Source of the DNA: Pseudarthrobacter oxydans
GTDB lineage: Bacteria; Actinomycetota; Actinomycetes; Actinomycetales; Micrococcaceae
DNA length: 64,000 bases
Assembly: GCF_013314975.1 (NCBI RefSeq)
Contig: NZ_JABTYH010000012.1
Location: forward strand, 59,118-123,117
Direction: 5' to 3'
A model generated the notes under the pieces. It worked only from the letters and a program-made list of their open reading frames with translations. It made no database searches and was not told the DNA's origin. The translations under genes were made by a program, and so were the position numbers. Of this stretch, positions 1 through 8,010 are shown piece by piece. Position 1 is the stretch's first letter. Each line of letters opens with the position of its first letter.

Positions 1-1
1 G

Positions 2-268
2 TTGCCCGCCCCGGCACCTGTGCCGGCAGACCCGGCCCCGGCGCCGGCGGATTCCTCTGCGGCTGGCCATGACGCCGTCGTCGCACCTTCGCCTGCCGCC
101 GCCCCACCCGCGGACCCGTCAGGCTACCTGCGCCACCGTGACGGCGGCGGCCTGGCATACACGGGTGCCAGCGCACTCCCCGCGGCGGGCGCTGCCGCGG
201 GGGCGATCGCCGTCGGAACCCTGTTGACGGCACTCGTCCGCCGCCGGAGGCAGCACACCCCCGAATAG
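2..268 (+). CDS. C-terminal end of a sortase-anchored surface protein (5' part outside window)
   Basis: Only the last 88 or so codons are present; the frame is open to the window edge, so the gene very probably begins upstream. The visible part is Pro/Ala-rich, as in a wall-spanning stalk, followed by LAYTG at visible residues 51-55, a hydrophobic segment and the basic tail RRRRQ. That tripartite arrangement is a cell-wall sorting signal; the LAxTG form is the one attributed to class E sortases of Actinobacteria. The gene ends 8 bases before the convergent thioesterase stop. Nothing of its functional domain can be seen. Confidence 0.7.
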   Translation: MPAPAPVPADPAPAPADSSAAGHDAVVAPSPAAAPPADPSGYLRHRDGGGLAYTGASALPAAGAAAGAIAVGTLLTALVRRRRQHTPE

Positions 269-276
269 CGACGCGA

Positions 277-738
277 TCAGGCGGGGCCGGCAGGCTCCTT
301 GTGGCGACGCATCAGCAGGTTGGTGATGCGGAGGGTGCAGAGCCGCTGCCCCGCCTCGTTGGTGATCAGCACCTCGTGGGTGGTGAGCGTGCCGCCCAGG
401 TGGATGGGCGTGGCCGTAATGGTGATCTGCCCTTCCCGCGCGGAGCGGTGGTGGGTTGCCGAAACATCCACGCCCACCGCCGTCTTGCCCAGGGTGCTCG
501 CATGGATCACGGCCGCCCAGGAACCCACCGCTTCGCCCACGGCCAGCGACGCCCCGCCGTGGAGCAGCCCGAATGACTGCCGGTTCCCCTCCACCGGCAT
601 GGTGGCCACCACGCGCTGGACGGACTCCTCAATAATCTTGACGCCCATCTTCTCGTCCAGTTCGCCGAGGGTGATCTTCCACAGCTCGTGCGCCGAAGGG
701 TTGCTCTCGGCAGCATCCATGGGTGATGGGGCGCTCAT
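277..738 (-). CDS. Hotdog-fold acyl-CoA thioesterase (PaaI/MenI-like)
   Basis: A 153-residue single-domain hotdog protein, the usual length for the PaaI/1,4-dihydroxy-2-naphthoyl-CoA thioesterase family. The central helix motif is LLHGGASLAVGEAVGSWAA, and the C-terminal strands end in LRITNLLMRR. The ATG at 738 is chosen because AAAGGAG lies a few bases upstream; the open frame runs further upstream to 1044 but would read through the divergent promoter region. It is transcribed divergently from paaZ and shares with it a PaaR-like operator at 813-837, so a role in acyl-CoA release during phenylacetate degradation is plausible. A MenI role in menaquinone synthesis cannot be excluded from sequence alone. 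Confidence 0.85.
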   Translation of the reverse strand: MSAPSPMDAAESNPSAHELWKITLGELDEKMGVKIIEESVQRVVATMPVEGNRQSFGLLHGGASLAVGEAVGSWAAVIHASTLGKTAVGVDVSATHHRSAREGQITITATPIHLGGTLTTHEVLITNEAGQRLCTLRITNLLMRRHKEPAGPA

Positions 739-812
739 AAGTTCTCCTTTTGGTGGCCGAATACCGTCCTGGCCTCCTAGTGTGCAGCACGGCACTTCAT
801 GTATGGTGAATA

Positions 813-837
813 TATTACCGAACGGACGGTCAGTAAT
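813..837. promoter_or_regulatory. PaaR-type (TetR family) operator between thioesterase gene and paaZ
   Basis: The block ACCGAACGGACGGTCAGT (817-834) fits the ACCGNNCGNNCGGTNAGT core that I recall for actinobacterial PaaR operators at every fixed position. It lies midway between the divergent starts at 738 and 884, where it could control both genes. Related, weaker sites occur at 5930-5943 and 7906-7927. Confidence 0.7.
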
Positions 838-883
838 GACTCGTCCTGTTTGCCTGCCCCTTTGTTGGAAGGACCCGTCAACG

Positions 884-2995
884 ATGACCACCACAGCCAC
901 AGCTCCCCAGGCCACGGTCGACACCGTGGAGACAGTGCCCAGCTTCATCATGGATGCGTGGTGGACGCCCGACGCCGGAGCGGCAGCTTCCGCAACGCCG
1001 GTCCGGGATGCGAGCACAGGGGAGGTCCTGGCCAAGGTGAGCACCGAGGGGCTGGACCTGGCCGCCGTCGTTGACTATGGCCGCACCACCGGCCAGAAGG
1101 AACTCGGCGAGTTCACCTTCCACCAGCGCGCCCTGAAGCTCAAGGAGCTGGCGCAGTACCTCAACGCCCGGCGCGAGCACTTCTACGCCTTCTCCGCCCA
1201 GACCGGCGCCACCAAGGTGGACTCGATGATCGACATCGACGGCGGCATCGGTGTCCTGTTCACGTTCGGGTCCAAGGGCCGCCGCGAGCTGCCCAACTCC
1301 CAGGTGGTGGTGGACGGGCCCATGGAGGTGCTGTCCAAGGACGGTTCCTTCGCCGGTGAACACATCTACACCCGCATCCCCGGTGTGGCCGTGCAAATCA
1401 ACGCCTTCAACTTCCCCGTCTGGGGCATGCTGGAGAAGTTCGCCCCGGCCTTCCTCGCAGGCGTCCCCACCATCGTCAAGCCCGCCACCCCCACCGGGTA
1501 CGTTGCCGCCGCCGTGGTCAAGGCCATCGTCGAGTCGAACATCCTGCCCAAGGGCTCGCTGCAGCTGATCTCCGGCTCCGTCCGAGGGCTGCTGGACGTC
1601 CTGGACTACCGGGACCTGGTGGCCTTCACCGGCTCCGCATCCACCGCGCTTTCCCTGAAGTCGCACCCCAACGTGGTGCAGGGCGGGGTCCGGTTCACGT
1701 CCGAGACCGACTCCCTCAACGCCGCCATCCTCGGGCCGGATGCCGTGGAGGGAACCCCGGAATTCGACGCGTTCGTGAAGTCCGTGGTCACGGAGATGAC
1801 GGCAAAGGCGGGCCAGAAATGCACCGCCATCCGCCGCGCCATCGTGCCGCAGGAGATGGTTCCGGCCGTGTCTGCCGCCATCGGCAAGCGCATCCAGGAG
1901 CGTGTGGTCCTCGGCGACCCGCGCGCGGACGGCGTCACCATGGGCGCGCTCGCCTCGGTGGAGCAGCTCAAGGATGTCCGGGCGGCCGTCCAGACGATGC
2001 TGGACAACGGCGGTGAGCTGGCCTACGGGACGCTCGATTCGCCGTCGGTCACGTCCGCGGACGGATCCACGGGCGTGGTGGACGGCGGCGCGTTCATGGC
2101 TCCTGTCCTGCTGAACTGGCAGGACCCCGAGGCGGAGGAAGTCCATTCCCTGGAGGCGTTCGGTCCCGTGTCCTCGGTGATCGGGTACAAGGACCTTCCC
2201 GACGCCGTCCGCCTCGCCGCCCGCGGCGGCGGCTCCCTGGTCGCCTCGGTCTGCACCAACGATCCCGCGGTGGCCCGGGAATTGGTCACCGGCATCGCCG
2301 CGCACCACGGCCGTGTACTGATGCTCAACCGCGAGGACGCCCGTTCGTCAACGGGCCACGGTTCGCCCGTGCCGCACCTGGTCCACGGCGGGCCCGGACG
2401 TGCCGGCGGCGGTGAGGAACTGGGCGGCATCCGGTCGGTCATGCACCACATGCAGCGCACCGCCATCCAGGGCTCGCCGAACATGCTCACCGCCGTCACG
2501 GGTGTGTGGCACGCGGGCGCGGACCGCAACTTCACCGTCGAGACGGAGGGTACCCACCCGTTCCGGAAGTCGCTGGAGACCCTGAGGATTGGCGACGCCG
2601 TCCGCTCCGACCTGCGCCAGGTCACCCTGGAGGACATCACCGCGTTCGCCAACTCCACCGGCGACACGTTCTACGCCCACACCAACCACGAGGCCGCGGA
2701 AGCCAACCCGTTCTTCCCCGGTATCGTGGCGCACGGCTACCTCCTGCTGGCCTGGGGTGCCGGCCTGTTCGTGGAGCCGGCTCCGGGTCCCGTGCTGGCC
2801 AACTACGGGCTGGAAAACCTGCGGTTCATCACCCCCGTGGCGGCGGGCGACTCCATCCGGGTGACGCTCACCGCCAAGAAGATCACCCCGCGCGAAACCG
2901 ACGAGTACGGCGAAGTGGCCTGGGACGCGGTGCTCACCAACCAGAACGACGAGATCGTGGCCACCTACGACGTCCTTACCCTCGTCGCCAAGTAG
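884..2995 (+). CDS. paaZ: Bifunctional phenylacetate ring-opening protein PaaZ (aldehyde dehydrogenase + MaoC hydratase)
   Basis: A 703-residue fusion, the usual PaaZ length. In characterised PaaZ the C-terminal hydratase hydrolyses oxepin-CoA to a semialdehyde, and the N-terminal aldehyde dehydrogenase oxidises this to 3-oxo-5,6-dehydrosuberyl-CoA. Residues about 20-530 form the ALDH domain with the catalytic Cys313 (AGQKCTA) and Glu274 (TSETDS). Residues about 560-703 form the MaoC-like hotdog with GDTFYAHTN and FPGIVAHGYLL. ATG 884 follows a GGAAGGA ribosome site; a longer open frame to 299 is an artefact that crosses the operator. The paaABCDE oxygenase genes are not in the window. The stop lies 26 bases before a 32-bp repeat array. 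Confidence 0.93.
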   Translation: MTTTATAPQATVDTVETVPSFIMDAWWTPDAGAAASATPVRDASTGEVLAKVSTEGLDLAAVVDYGRTTGQKELGEFTFHQRALKLKELAQYLNARREHFYAFSAQTGATKVDSMIDIDGGIGVLFTFGSKGRRELPNSQVVVDGPMEVLSKDGSFAGEHIYTRIPGVAVQINAFNFPVWGMLEKFAPAFLAGVPTIVKPATPTGYVAAAVVKAIVESNILPKGSLQLISGSVRGLLDVLDYRDLVAFTGSASTALSLKSHPNVVQGGVRFTSETDSLNAAILGPDAVEGTPEFDAFVKSVVTEMTAKAGQKCTAIRRAIVPQEMVPAVSAAIGKRIQERVVLGDPRADGVTMGALASVEQLKDVRAAVQTMLDNGGELAYGTLDSPSVTSADGSTGVVDGGAFMAPVLLNWQDPEAEEVHSLEAFGPVSSVIGYKDLPDAVRLAARGGGSLVASVCTNDPAVARELVTGIAAHHGRVLMLNREDARSSTGHGSPVPHLVHGGPGRAGGGEELGGIRSVMHHMQRTAIQGSPNMLTAVTGVWHAGADRNFTVETEGTHPFRKSLETLRIGDAVRSDLRQVTLEDITAFANSTGDTFYAHTNHEAAEANPFFPGIVAHGYLLLAWGAGLFVEPAPGPVLANYGLENLRFITPVAAGDSIRVTLTAKKITPRETDEYGEVAWDAVLTNQNDEIVATYDVLTLVAK

Positions 2996-3021
2996 CCCCG
3001 CAGCCAAGTCACCCACCTGGC

Positions 3022-3186
3022 ACGCTCTCTCACTTAATGCCGGTTTTATCGTGACGCTCTCTCACCTAATGCCGGTTTTTCGCCAACGCTCTATCACTCG
3101 CCCCTAGTAGGTGATAGAGCGTTGGCGATTTATCAGCATCAAGTGAGAGAGCGTTTGGGGATTTGCGGCATCAAGTGAGAGAGCGT
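3022..3186. repeat. Mirror-symmetric array of 32-bp-period repeats (array 1: three forward, three inverted)
   Basis: Forward units begin at 3022, 3054 and 3086, and inverted units end at 3122, 3154 and 3186: exactly 32-bp steps on both sides of a centre at 3104. The core unit is ACGCTCTCTCACTTAATGC or, inverted, GCATCAAGTGAGAGAGCGT. The two innermost units differ from the rest and make a perfect 17-bp inverted repeat: CGCCAACGCTCTATCAC at 3081-3097 and its complement at 3111-3127, with a 13-nt loop. The 13-nt linkers between outer units are not complementary. The array lies between paaZ and the VOC gene, both on the plus strand. Confidence 0.95.
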
Positions 3187-3267
3187 TTGAGGCTGGACCG
3201 GGCAAGGAGGCGGCCGGTTCTTTTTGGCGGGCGGAGGCGTAAAATTTTGCCCGTAGGAGGTGGCCAC

Positions 3268-3675
3268 ATGAACCTAAGAATGAACACAGCCACAACCGTC
3301 CTGCCAGTCGATGATGCAGCGCGCGCCCGAAGGTTCTACACCGAAAAGCTCGGACTCCCGCACCGCGGCATGACAGACGACGGAAGCGAATTGCTCGGCA
3401 GCGACGGCGGCCCCATGCTGCAGCTGATGCCGGTCTCGGACGGCAAGCACTCCGAGCACACAGCCCTGAGCTTCGAGGTCACGGATATCGAAAAAACGGT
3501 CCGCGACATGGAAGCCAGGGGGGTCGCGTTCCAGGACTACGATCTGCCCAACCTGAAGACACAGAACCACATCTGCACCACCGACTCGGAGAAATGCGCG
3601 TGGTTCATGGACACCGAACACAACATCCTGTGTGTCCACGAGAAGCTCGGGGTCCAGGCAGAATACGAACTCTAG
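3268..3675 (+). CDS. VOC family protein (glyoxalase/bleomycin-resistance-like)
   Basis: A 135-residue vicinal-oxygen-chelate fold protein. The first beta-alpha unit is TVLPVDDAARARRFYTEKLG, followed by a strand ending in LQLMP, then a second module with LSFEVTDIEKTVRDMEARGV and a last strand NILCVHEK. ATG 3268 is preceded by TAGGAGG at 3254-3260. Members of this family range from lyases and dioxygenases to antibiotic-binding proteins, and the substrate cannot be read from the sequence. It is followed by a strong bidirectional hairpin terminator. Confidence 0.85.
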   Translation: MNLRMNTATTVLPVDDAARARRFYTEKLGLPHRGMTDDGSELLGSDGGPMLQLMPVSDGKHSEHTALSFEVTDIEKTVRDMEARGVAFQDYDLPNLKTQNHICTTDSEKCAWFMDTEHNILCVHEKLGVQAEYEL

Positions 3676-3695
3676 CCACACCGATGAAACACATG

Positions 3696-3728
3696 AAGGG
3701 GCGCCCCGGAATTCCGGGACGCCCCTTT
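3696..3728. terminator. Bidirectional intrinsic terminator between VOC gene and DUF/HtrA operon
   Basis: AAGGGGCG and CGCCCCTTT flank an inner palindrome CCCGGAATTCCGGG, giving a long GC-rich hairpin with an A run on one side and a T run on the other. It lies between a plus-strand and a minus-strand gene that converge. Confidence 0.8.
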
Positions 3729-3782
3729 CGCCGTGCTGGCCGCCTGCTGTGTTAGCAGCCTGCCTGCCCGCCGGCCGTGAAA

Positions 3783-4088
3783 TCAGGACTCGGCGCCGCC
3801 GTGCAGGCTGTCGTCGCTGCTGTCATCCTCACGGCCGGTGCCGTGCCCGCTTTCGCTCTGGTCCGAGAGGTCCATGTTGCCCCGGGCCTCAGCCATGGTG
3901 GGGCCGCCGGAGGGGACGCTGTAGGTGTCCGGGCGGATGCCGTGGGACTGTTCCTCGATCAGTGCCTGCTCTTCGCTGAAGCGGATCACGTTGGCCTCAT
4001 CGCCGGCGTCGCCGGGAACGTCCTCACGGACCTTCGAGGGGTCCGGAATGATGTATCCGGCGTCTGCTTCGTCTTTGGGGTGGCTCAT
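3783..4088 (-). CDS. Small acidic hypothetical protein
   Basis: A 101-residue, very hydrophilic, Asp/Glu/Ser-rich protein without Cys, signal peptide or membrane segment, probably largely disordered. The start at 4088 has GGAAGG 8 bases upstream. It begins 12 bases after the stop of the HtrA protease gene, so the two are likely co-transcribed. I recognise no domain; a function linked to the envelope protease is only inference from position. Confidence 0.7.
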   Translation of the reverse strand: MSHPKDEADAGYIIPDPSKVREDVPGDAGDEANVIRFSEEQALIEEQSHGIRPDTYSVPSGGPTMAEARGNMDLSDQSESGHGTGREDDSSDDSLHGGAES

Positions 4089-4100
4089 TTTCTTACCTTC

Positions 4101-5210
4101 CTATCGGGTGTTACTTGTGGGCCGCGCGATGAGGTCCGCCTTGAGGTCAAGGCTCTGGTCCTGCCGCTTGACCTTGAAGCCTACGGTATCGCCGGGGTTG
4201 CGGTTCCGGAGTTCCGCCAGGAGCTTCTCCGGAGCGGTGAGGTCCACGCCCTCCAGGGACTCGAGGACGTCACCCGGGCGGATGCCCGCGCGTGCCGCCG
4301 GGCCGTCGTCGTCCACTGCCAGGACCACGACGCCGGTGCGTGCGTCGATGCCCAATTGGCCGGCGATCTGCGGGGTCAGTTCCCCCGGGGTGAGGCCCAG
4401 GTAGGCGTGCTCGGCAGTGCCGTCCGCCAGCAGTTCCTCGGCGACCTCCACGGCCGTGGCGGCCGGGATCGCGAACCCGAGGGCCACGGCCCCGGCTGAC
4501 GGGGGAATGTAGGCCTCGCTGATGCCGATGATTTCACCGCGCATATTGATGACCGCTCCGCCGGAGTTGCCCGGGCTGATGGGGGCGTCGGTCTGGATCA
4601 GGTCCACCAGGGAGAGGCTGTTGGAGGCGGAACCGGGAATGGACCGGTGCAGTCCGGAGATGATCCCGGCGGTGGCGGTGTTCTCGAAGCCGAGCGGGGA
4701 GCCGAGCACCACGGCGCCCTCGCCGACGCGCGGGAGGTTGGTCTGGTAGACGGGTTTGGGCAGGCCGGTTCGGTTGGCCTGGACCAGTGCGAGGTCCGTG
4801 ACGGGGTCGGTTGCCCTGACGGTTCCCTCCACCCGCTGGCCGTCCGCAAAGGCCACCTCAACGCGGGTGTTGCCCCGGACCACATGCTCGTTCGTCAGGA
4901 TCAGGCCGTCCTCGGAGTAGACCACGCCGCTGCCCAGGCCGCCGTCCGTGAAGATGGTGACCACGGACGGTGCGAGGTTCTCCACCAGCTGGGGGATATC
5001 GCCCTCCGCAGCCGGCGCGGGGGCCGGCGCCGCTGTGCCGTCAGGCGTGGCCGTGGACGTCGGCCCGGGGCTGGAGGAGCCGCTGGGGGCCGGGGGAGGC
5101 GTGGAGCCGGTGCAGCCGGTGAGGGCCAGGGATACCGTGAGCAGTGCTGCCCCCGCGGCGGTCCGGAAGCGGTCCGGACGTGGCAGCGCCCGGCGGGTGA
5201 CGGTATTCAT
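4101..5210 (-). CDS. HtrA/DegP-type serine protease lipoprotein with PDZ domain
   Basis: A 369-residue envelope protease. A signal sequence ends in the lipobox LTGC (Cys33), followed by a Pro/Ser/Thr-rich linker to about residue 70. The trypsin-like domain has the catalytic triad His109 (LTNEHVV), Asp139 (VTDLALV) and Ser216 (SPGNSGGAV). A single PDZ domain covers about 270-360 (TGVVVLAVDDDGPAARAG). S1C proteases degrade or refold damaged envelope proteins. Lipidation would place it on the outer face of the membrane. It is the first gene of a two-gene unit with the small acidic protein downstream. Confidence 0.92.
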   Translation of the reverse strand: MNTVTRRALPRPDRFRTAAGAALLTVSLALTGCTGSTPPPAPSGSSSPGPTSTATPDGTAAPAPAPAAEGDIPQLVENLAPSVVTIFTDGGLGSGVVYSEDGLILTNEHVVRGNTRVEVAFADGQRVEGTVRATDPVTDLALVQANRTGLPKPVYQTNLPRVGEGAVVLGSPLGFENTATAGIISGLHRSIPGSASNSLSLVDLIQTDAPISPGNSGGAVINMRGEIIGISEAYIPPSAGAVALGFAIPAATAVEVAEELLADGTAEHAYLGLTPGELTPQIAGQLGIDARTGVVVLAVDDDGPAARAGIRPGDVLESLEGVDLTAPEKLLAELRNRNPGDTVGFKVKRQDQSLDLKADLIARPTSNTR

Positions 5211-5293
5211 GGACGGCCTCCTCCGGGTCCTGGCTGGTTTCTACCACCGTAGCCGGGGATCGGAGAAAATACCAAGCACCCTTAGTATCTATC

Positions 5294-5911
5294 TCAGTGC
5301 TGGGTGGAGTGCAGCCCGTCGAACGCCATGGTGATCACGTCGTCGGCGAGCCGTTCGGGGGAGAGGGAGCCGCCCGGCTTGTACCATTCCACGATCGAGT
5401 TGATCATGCCGAACAGCAGCCTGGTGACGGTCCGCGGATCGATGTCCTGGCGCAGCGAGCCTTCGTCGCGGGCTGCGGAGATCAGTGCGGCCACCTTGTG
5501 GTCGAAAGTGCGCCGACGCTCCAGGGCGTCCCGCTCGATCTCCGTGTTCCCGCGCAGCCGCAGGAGCAGCGTGACGAACGGCAGCCGGTCCACCAGGACG
5601 GCCACGGTCTGCCGGAGCACGAACTCCAGGCGGGCATCGGCCGCGCCGGACGTGGCGGCAGGCTCTTCCAGGATGGCCTCAAGTCCGCCGAGGGCGTGCT
5701 CCAGGGCGAGCTTCAGGAGGTCGCCCTTGGACGGCACGTGGTGGTAGATGGCGGACTTGGAGATGCCCAGGTTGTCCGCAAGGATGCCCATGGACGTTGC
5801 GTCGTAGCCATGACGGTTGAAGACGTCGACGGCGATGCGCAGCACCGACTGCTGGTCGTATCCGGGGCGGCCGCGCTTGGCTGTGCTGGCTGTATCAGTG
5901 CTGCTGGGCAT
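5294..5911 (-). CDS. paaR: TetR family regulator, PaaR-like
   Basis: A 205-residue TetR protein. The N-terminal HTH covers about residues 20-65 (FNRHGYDATSMGILADNLGISKSAIYHHVPSK); the remainder is the ligand-binding helical domain. In characterised actinobacteria PaaR represses paa genes and is released by phenylacetyl-CoA. I choose ATG 5911 over the longer frame to 5968 because the longer version would place the operator at 5930-5943 inside the coding region. No clear ribosome site precedes 5911, so a leaderless transcript is possible. It lies downstream of paaI and paaK on the same strand. Confidence 0.82.
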   Translation of the reverse strand: MPSSTDTASTAKRGRPGYDQQSVLRIAVDVFNRHGYDATSMGILADNLGISKSAIYHHVPSKGDLLKLALEHALGGLEAILEEPAATSGAADARLEFVLRQTVAVLVDRLPFVTLLLRLRGNTEIERDALERRRTFDHKVAALISAARDEGSLRQDIDPRTVTRLLFGMINSIVEWYKPGGSLSPERLADDVITMAFDGLHSTQH

Positions 5912-5929
5912 AGTGGCTAGTTTCTCATG

Positions 5930-5943
5930 AACGGTCGGTCGGG
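5930..5943. promoter_or_regulatory. Degenerate PaaR-like operator upstream of paaR
   Basis: AACGGTCGGTCGGG matches eight of ten fixed positions of the ACCGNNCGNNCGGT core. It lies 19 bases upstream of the preferred paaR start, where binding would give autoregulation. Support is pattern match and position only. Confidence 0.45.
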
Positions 5944-5978
5944 TGGCGCAGCCCGGAGCCTGCGCCACCGCTGGATGA

Positions 5979-7346
5979 CTACGCCTTAGGGCGCAGGTCG
6001 TAGATGCGCCGCAGCTTGCCGTTGGAACGCTCCAGCGAGCCCGGCTCCACTACGTCGACTGCGCACGAAGAACCCACGTGGATCTTGATCTGCTCCTTCA
6101 AGGCGCGCGCCGCCGTCGTGCACTGCTCAACGGTGACGCTTTCCCGGCGCTCGATCTTCACCGTCATCTGGTCCATCCGCTGGCCCTCGGGCCGGGTGAG
6201 CTCCAGCTGGAAGTGCGGGCTGAGCTCGGGGATGCGGAGCGCAATCTCCTCGATCTGGGACGGGAACACATTCACGCCACGGAGGATGATCATGTCGTCG
6301 CTGCGGCCGGTGATGCGTCCCATCCGGCGGTGCGCGGGGCGGGCCGTGCCGGGGAGCAGGCGGGTGAGGTCCTTGGTGCGGTACCGGATGATGGGCAGCG
6401 CTTCCTTGGTGAGGGACGTGAACACCAGTTCGCCGTGCTCGCCGTCGCGCAGGACGTTCTCCTTGCCCACCTCCGGGTTGAAGGCGTCGATGATTTCGGG
6501 GCGGAAGTGGTCCTCCCAGATGTGGCTGCCGTCCTGGGTCTCCACGGCCTCGCCGGCCACACCGGGTCCCATGACCTCGGAGAGCCCGTAGATGTCGCAG
6601 GCCTTGATGTTCATGGTGACCTCAAGTTCGTGCCGCATCTCCTCGGTCCACGGCTCGGCGCCCAGCACCGCGTACTTCAGCGAGGTGGAGGCGGGGTCGA
6701 TGCCCATGTGCGCCATGGCGTCCGCGATGGTGAGCAGGTACGTGGGGGTGGCCAGGATGGCGTCCGGCTTGAAGTCCTGGATCAGCTGGATCTGGCGTTC
6801 GGTCTGCCCGCCGGAGATGGGGATGACGGTGCAGCCGAGGGCTTCGGCGCCGGCGTGGGCGCCCAGGCCGCCGGTGAACAGGCCATACCCGTAGGCGTTG
6901 TGGACCTTCATGCCCGGGCGGATGCCGGAGGCGCGGAAGCTGCGGGCCACCAGCTTTGCCCAGTCCGCCAGGTCCTTTTTGGTGTACCCGACCACCGTGG
7001 GCCGGCCCGTGGTGCCTGAGCTGGCGTGCACGCGGGCAACCTGGTTTTGCGGGACGGCGAACATGCCGAACGGGTATTCCTCGCGCAGGTCGTCCTTGGT
7101 GGTGAAGGGGAAGTTGCCCAGGTCGCTGAGTTCCCGGAGGTCGTTCGGGTGGATGCCGGCGTCGTCGAACTTGCGCTTGTACAGGGGCACGCGCTCGTAG
7201 GCGTAGGCAACGGTGTGCTGCAGGCGGCTGAGCTGCAGGGCCTCGAGCTCGTCGCGGGACATGGTCTCCTCGCGGTCCAGGATGACGTTAGTGCCTGCGG
7301 CCGTTGCAGCGGCAGCGGCGGGGGTTTCGGGGGCATGCAGGGTCAT
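5979..7346 (-). CDS. paaK: Phenylacetate-CoA ligase
   Basis: A 455-residue AMP-forming ligase of the PaaK family, which activates phenylacetate to phenylacetyl-CoA in the first step of the pathway. The ATP-binding loop reads ARVHASSGTTGRPTVVGYT, the middle of the protein has AYGYGLFTGGLGAHAGAEALG and the aromatic CoA ligase motif DIYGLSEVMGPG, and the C-terminal domain ends in LERSNGKLRRIYDLR. Length and motifs match the family. The start at 7346 lies 6 bases after the paaI stop and has GTAGGAA just upstream, so paaI and paaK are co-transcribed. Confidence 0.95.
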   Translation of the reverse strand: MTLHAPETPAAAAATAAGTNVILDREETMSRDELEALQLSRLQHTVAYAYERVPLYKRKFDDAGIHPNDLRELSDLGNFPFTTKDDLREEYPFGMFAVPQNQVARVHASSGTTGRPTVVGYTKKDLADWAKLVARSFRASGIRPGMKVHNAYGYGLFTGGLGAHAGAEALGCTVIPISGGQTERQIQLIQDFKPDAILATPTYLLTIADAMAHMGIDPASTSLKYAVLGAEPWTEEMRHELEVTMNIKACDIYGLSEVMGPGVAGEAVETQDGSHIWEDHFRPEIIDAFNPEVGKENVLRDGEHGELVFTSLTKEALPIIRYRTKDLTRLLPGTARPAHRRMGRITGRSDDMIILRGVNVFPSQIEEIALRIPELSPHFQLELTRPEGQRMDQMTVKIERRESVTVEQCTTAARALKEQIKIHVGSSCAVDVVEPGSLERSNGKLRRIYDLRPKA

Positions 7347-7352
7347 GGTTTC

Positions 7353-7883
7353 CTACTTCTTGGGGATGGTGCGGCTGCGTCCGCGGAACTCGGCAATGAG
7401 CTCGCCGGGCTGGGCTGAACGGGGCGGTATTGAACTGGGCTGGGCTGAACCCGGCTGGGCCGGGGTGGGCTGGCCCGCGGGGGAGGGTGCAGCGTCAGGC
7501 TGTGCATCCGTGGCGAAAATCTGGATGTCGTACAGCCCGCTGCGTCCGGCGCTGGAGCGGCGGTCCGCCACCGCGGTCAGCACCTGGCCGCGGAAGGCCG
7601 GCTTGAGGAAATTGATGTCGACGCCGGAGGCCACGGTGATGCTGTTTTCCTCGCCGGGTGCCTGGACGGCGGGGTTGCAGGCGAGGGCGAACGCGGTATC
7701 ACCGAAGGCGAAGATCATTCCGCCGTGGGCCATGCCGAAGCCGTTGAGCATTTCCTGCCGGAGGGTCATCCGGATGGTTGCGTGGCCGTCGCTGATGGCG
7801 AGGACTTCAATGCCCATCCACTCGGAGGCATAGTCGTTCTCCAGGATCTGGTGTGTGGGCCCGGAAAGGGTGGTTTCAGCCAT
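7353..7883 (-). CDS. paaI: Hydroxyphenylacetyl-CoA thioesterase PaaI, with an unusual Pro/Ala/Gln-rich insertion
   Basis: A 176-residue hotdog thioesterase with the PaaI signature GMAHGGMIFAFGDTAFALACN. PaaI hydrolyses dead-end ring-hydroxylated phenylacetyl-CoA, recovering CoA. Typical members are near 140 residues. Here about 33 low-complexity residues (from DAQPDAAPSP to IPPRSAQ) separate the YDIQIFA strand from the last strand LIAEFRGRSR. This part is encoded by imperfect repeats of CTGGGCTGAAC and relatives. The fold can close across the insertion, so activity is probably kept. It is the first gene of the paaI-paaK-paaR set and has an operator-like palindrome upstream. Confidence 0.88.
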   Translation of the reverse strand: MAETTLSGPTHQILENDYASEWMGIEVLAISDGHATIRMTLRQEMLNGFGMAHGGMIFAFGDTAFALACNPAVQAPGEENSITVASGVDINFLKPAFRGQVLTAVADRRSSAGRSGLYDIQIFATDAQPDAAPSPAGQPTPAQPGSAQPSSIPPRSAQPGELIAEFRGRSRTIPKK

Positions 7884-7905
7884 GCGTCATTGCCTCCAGC
7901 TTTAT

Positions 7906-7927
7906 TTACCGAATGTTCATTAGGTAA
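7906..7927. promoter_or_regulatory. Operator-like palindrome upstream of paaI-paaK
   Basis: TTACCG at 7906-7911 and the complementary GGTAA at 7923-7927 enclose AATGTTCATT, itself palindromic. The left half equals the ACCG half-site of the paaZ operator; the right half is degenerate. The site lies about 25 bases upstream of the paaI start, consistent with PaaR control of the paaI operon. Confidence 0.5.
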
Positions 7928-8010
7928 TCCCATGGAGGGGTCCGGTGTCAAGGGCCGGGCGTCACGGCCGGGCCGTTCCTGCCCACTTGCTCCGGCGGGA
8001 CTGTGCGCCG

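Noticed and set aside
299..883. N-terminal extension of PaaZ in the same frame
   Set aside because: It reads through the divergent thioesterase gene and the operator; ATG 884 has a good ribosome site and gives the normal family length.
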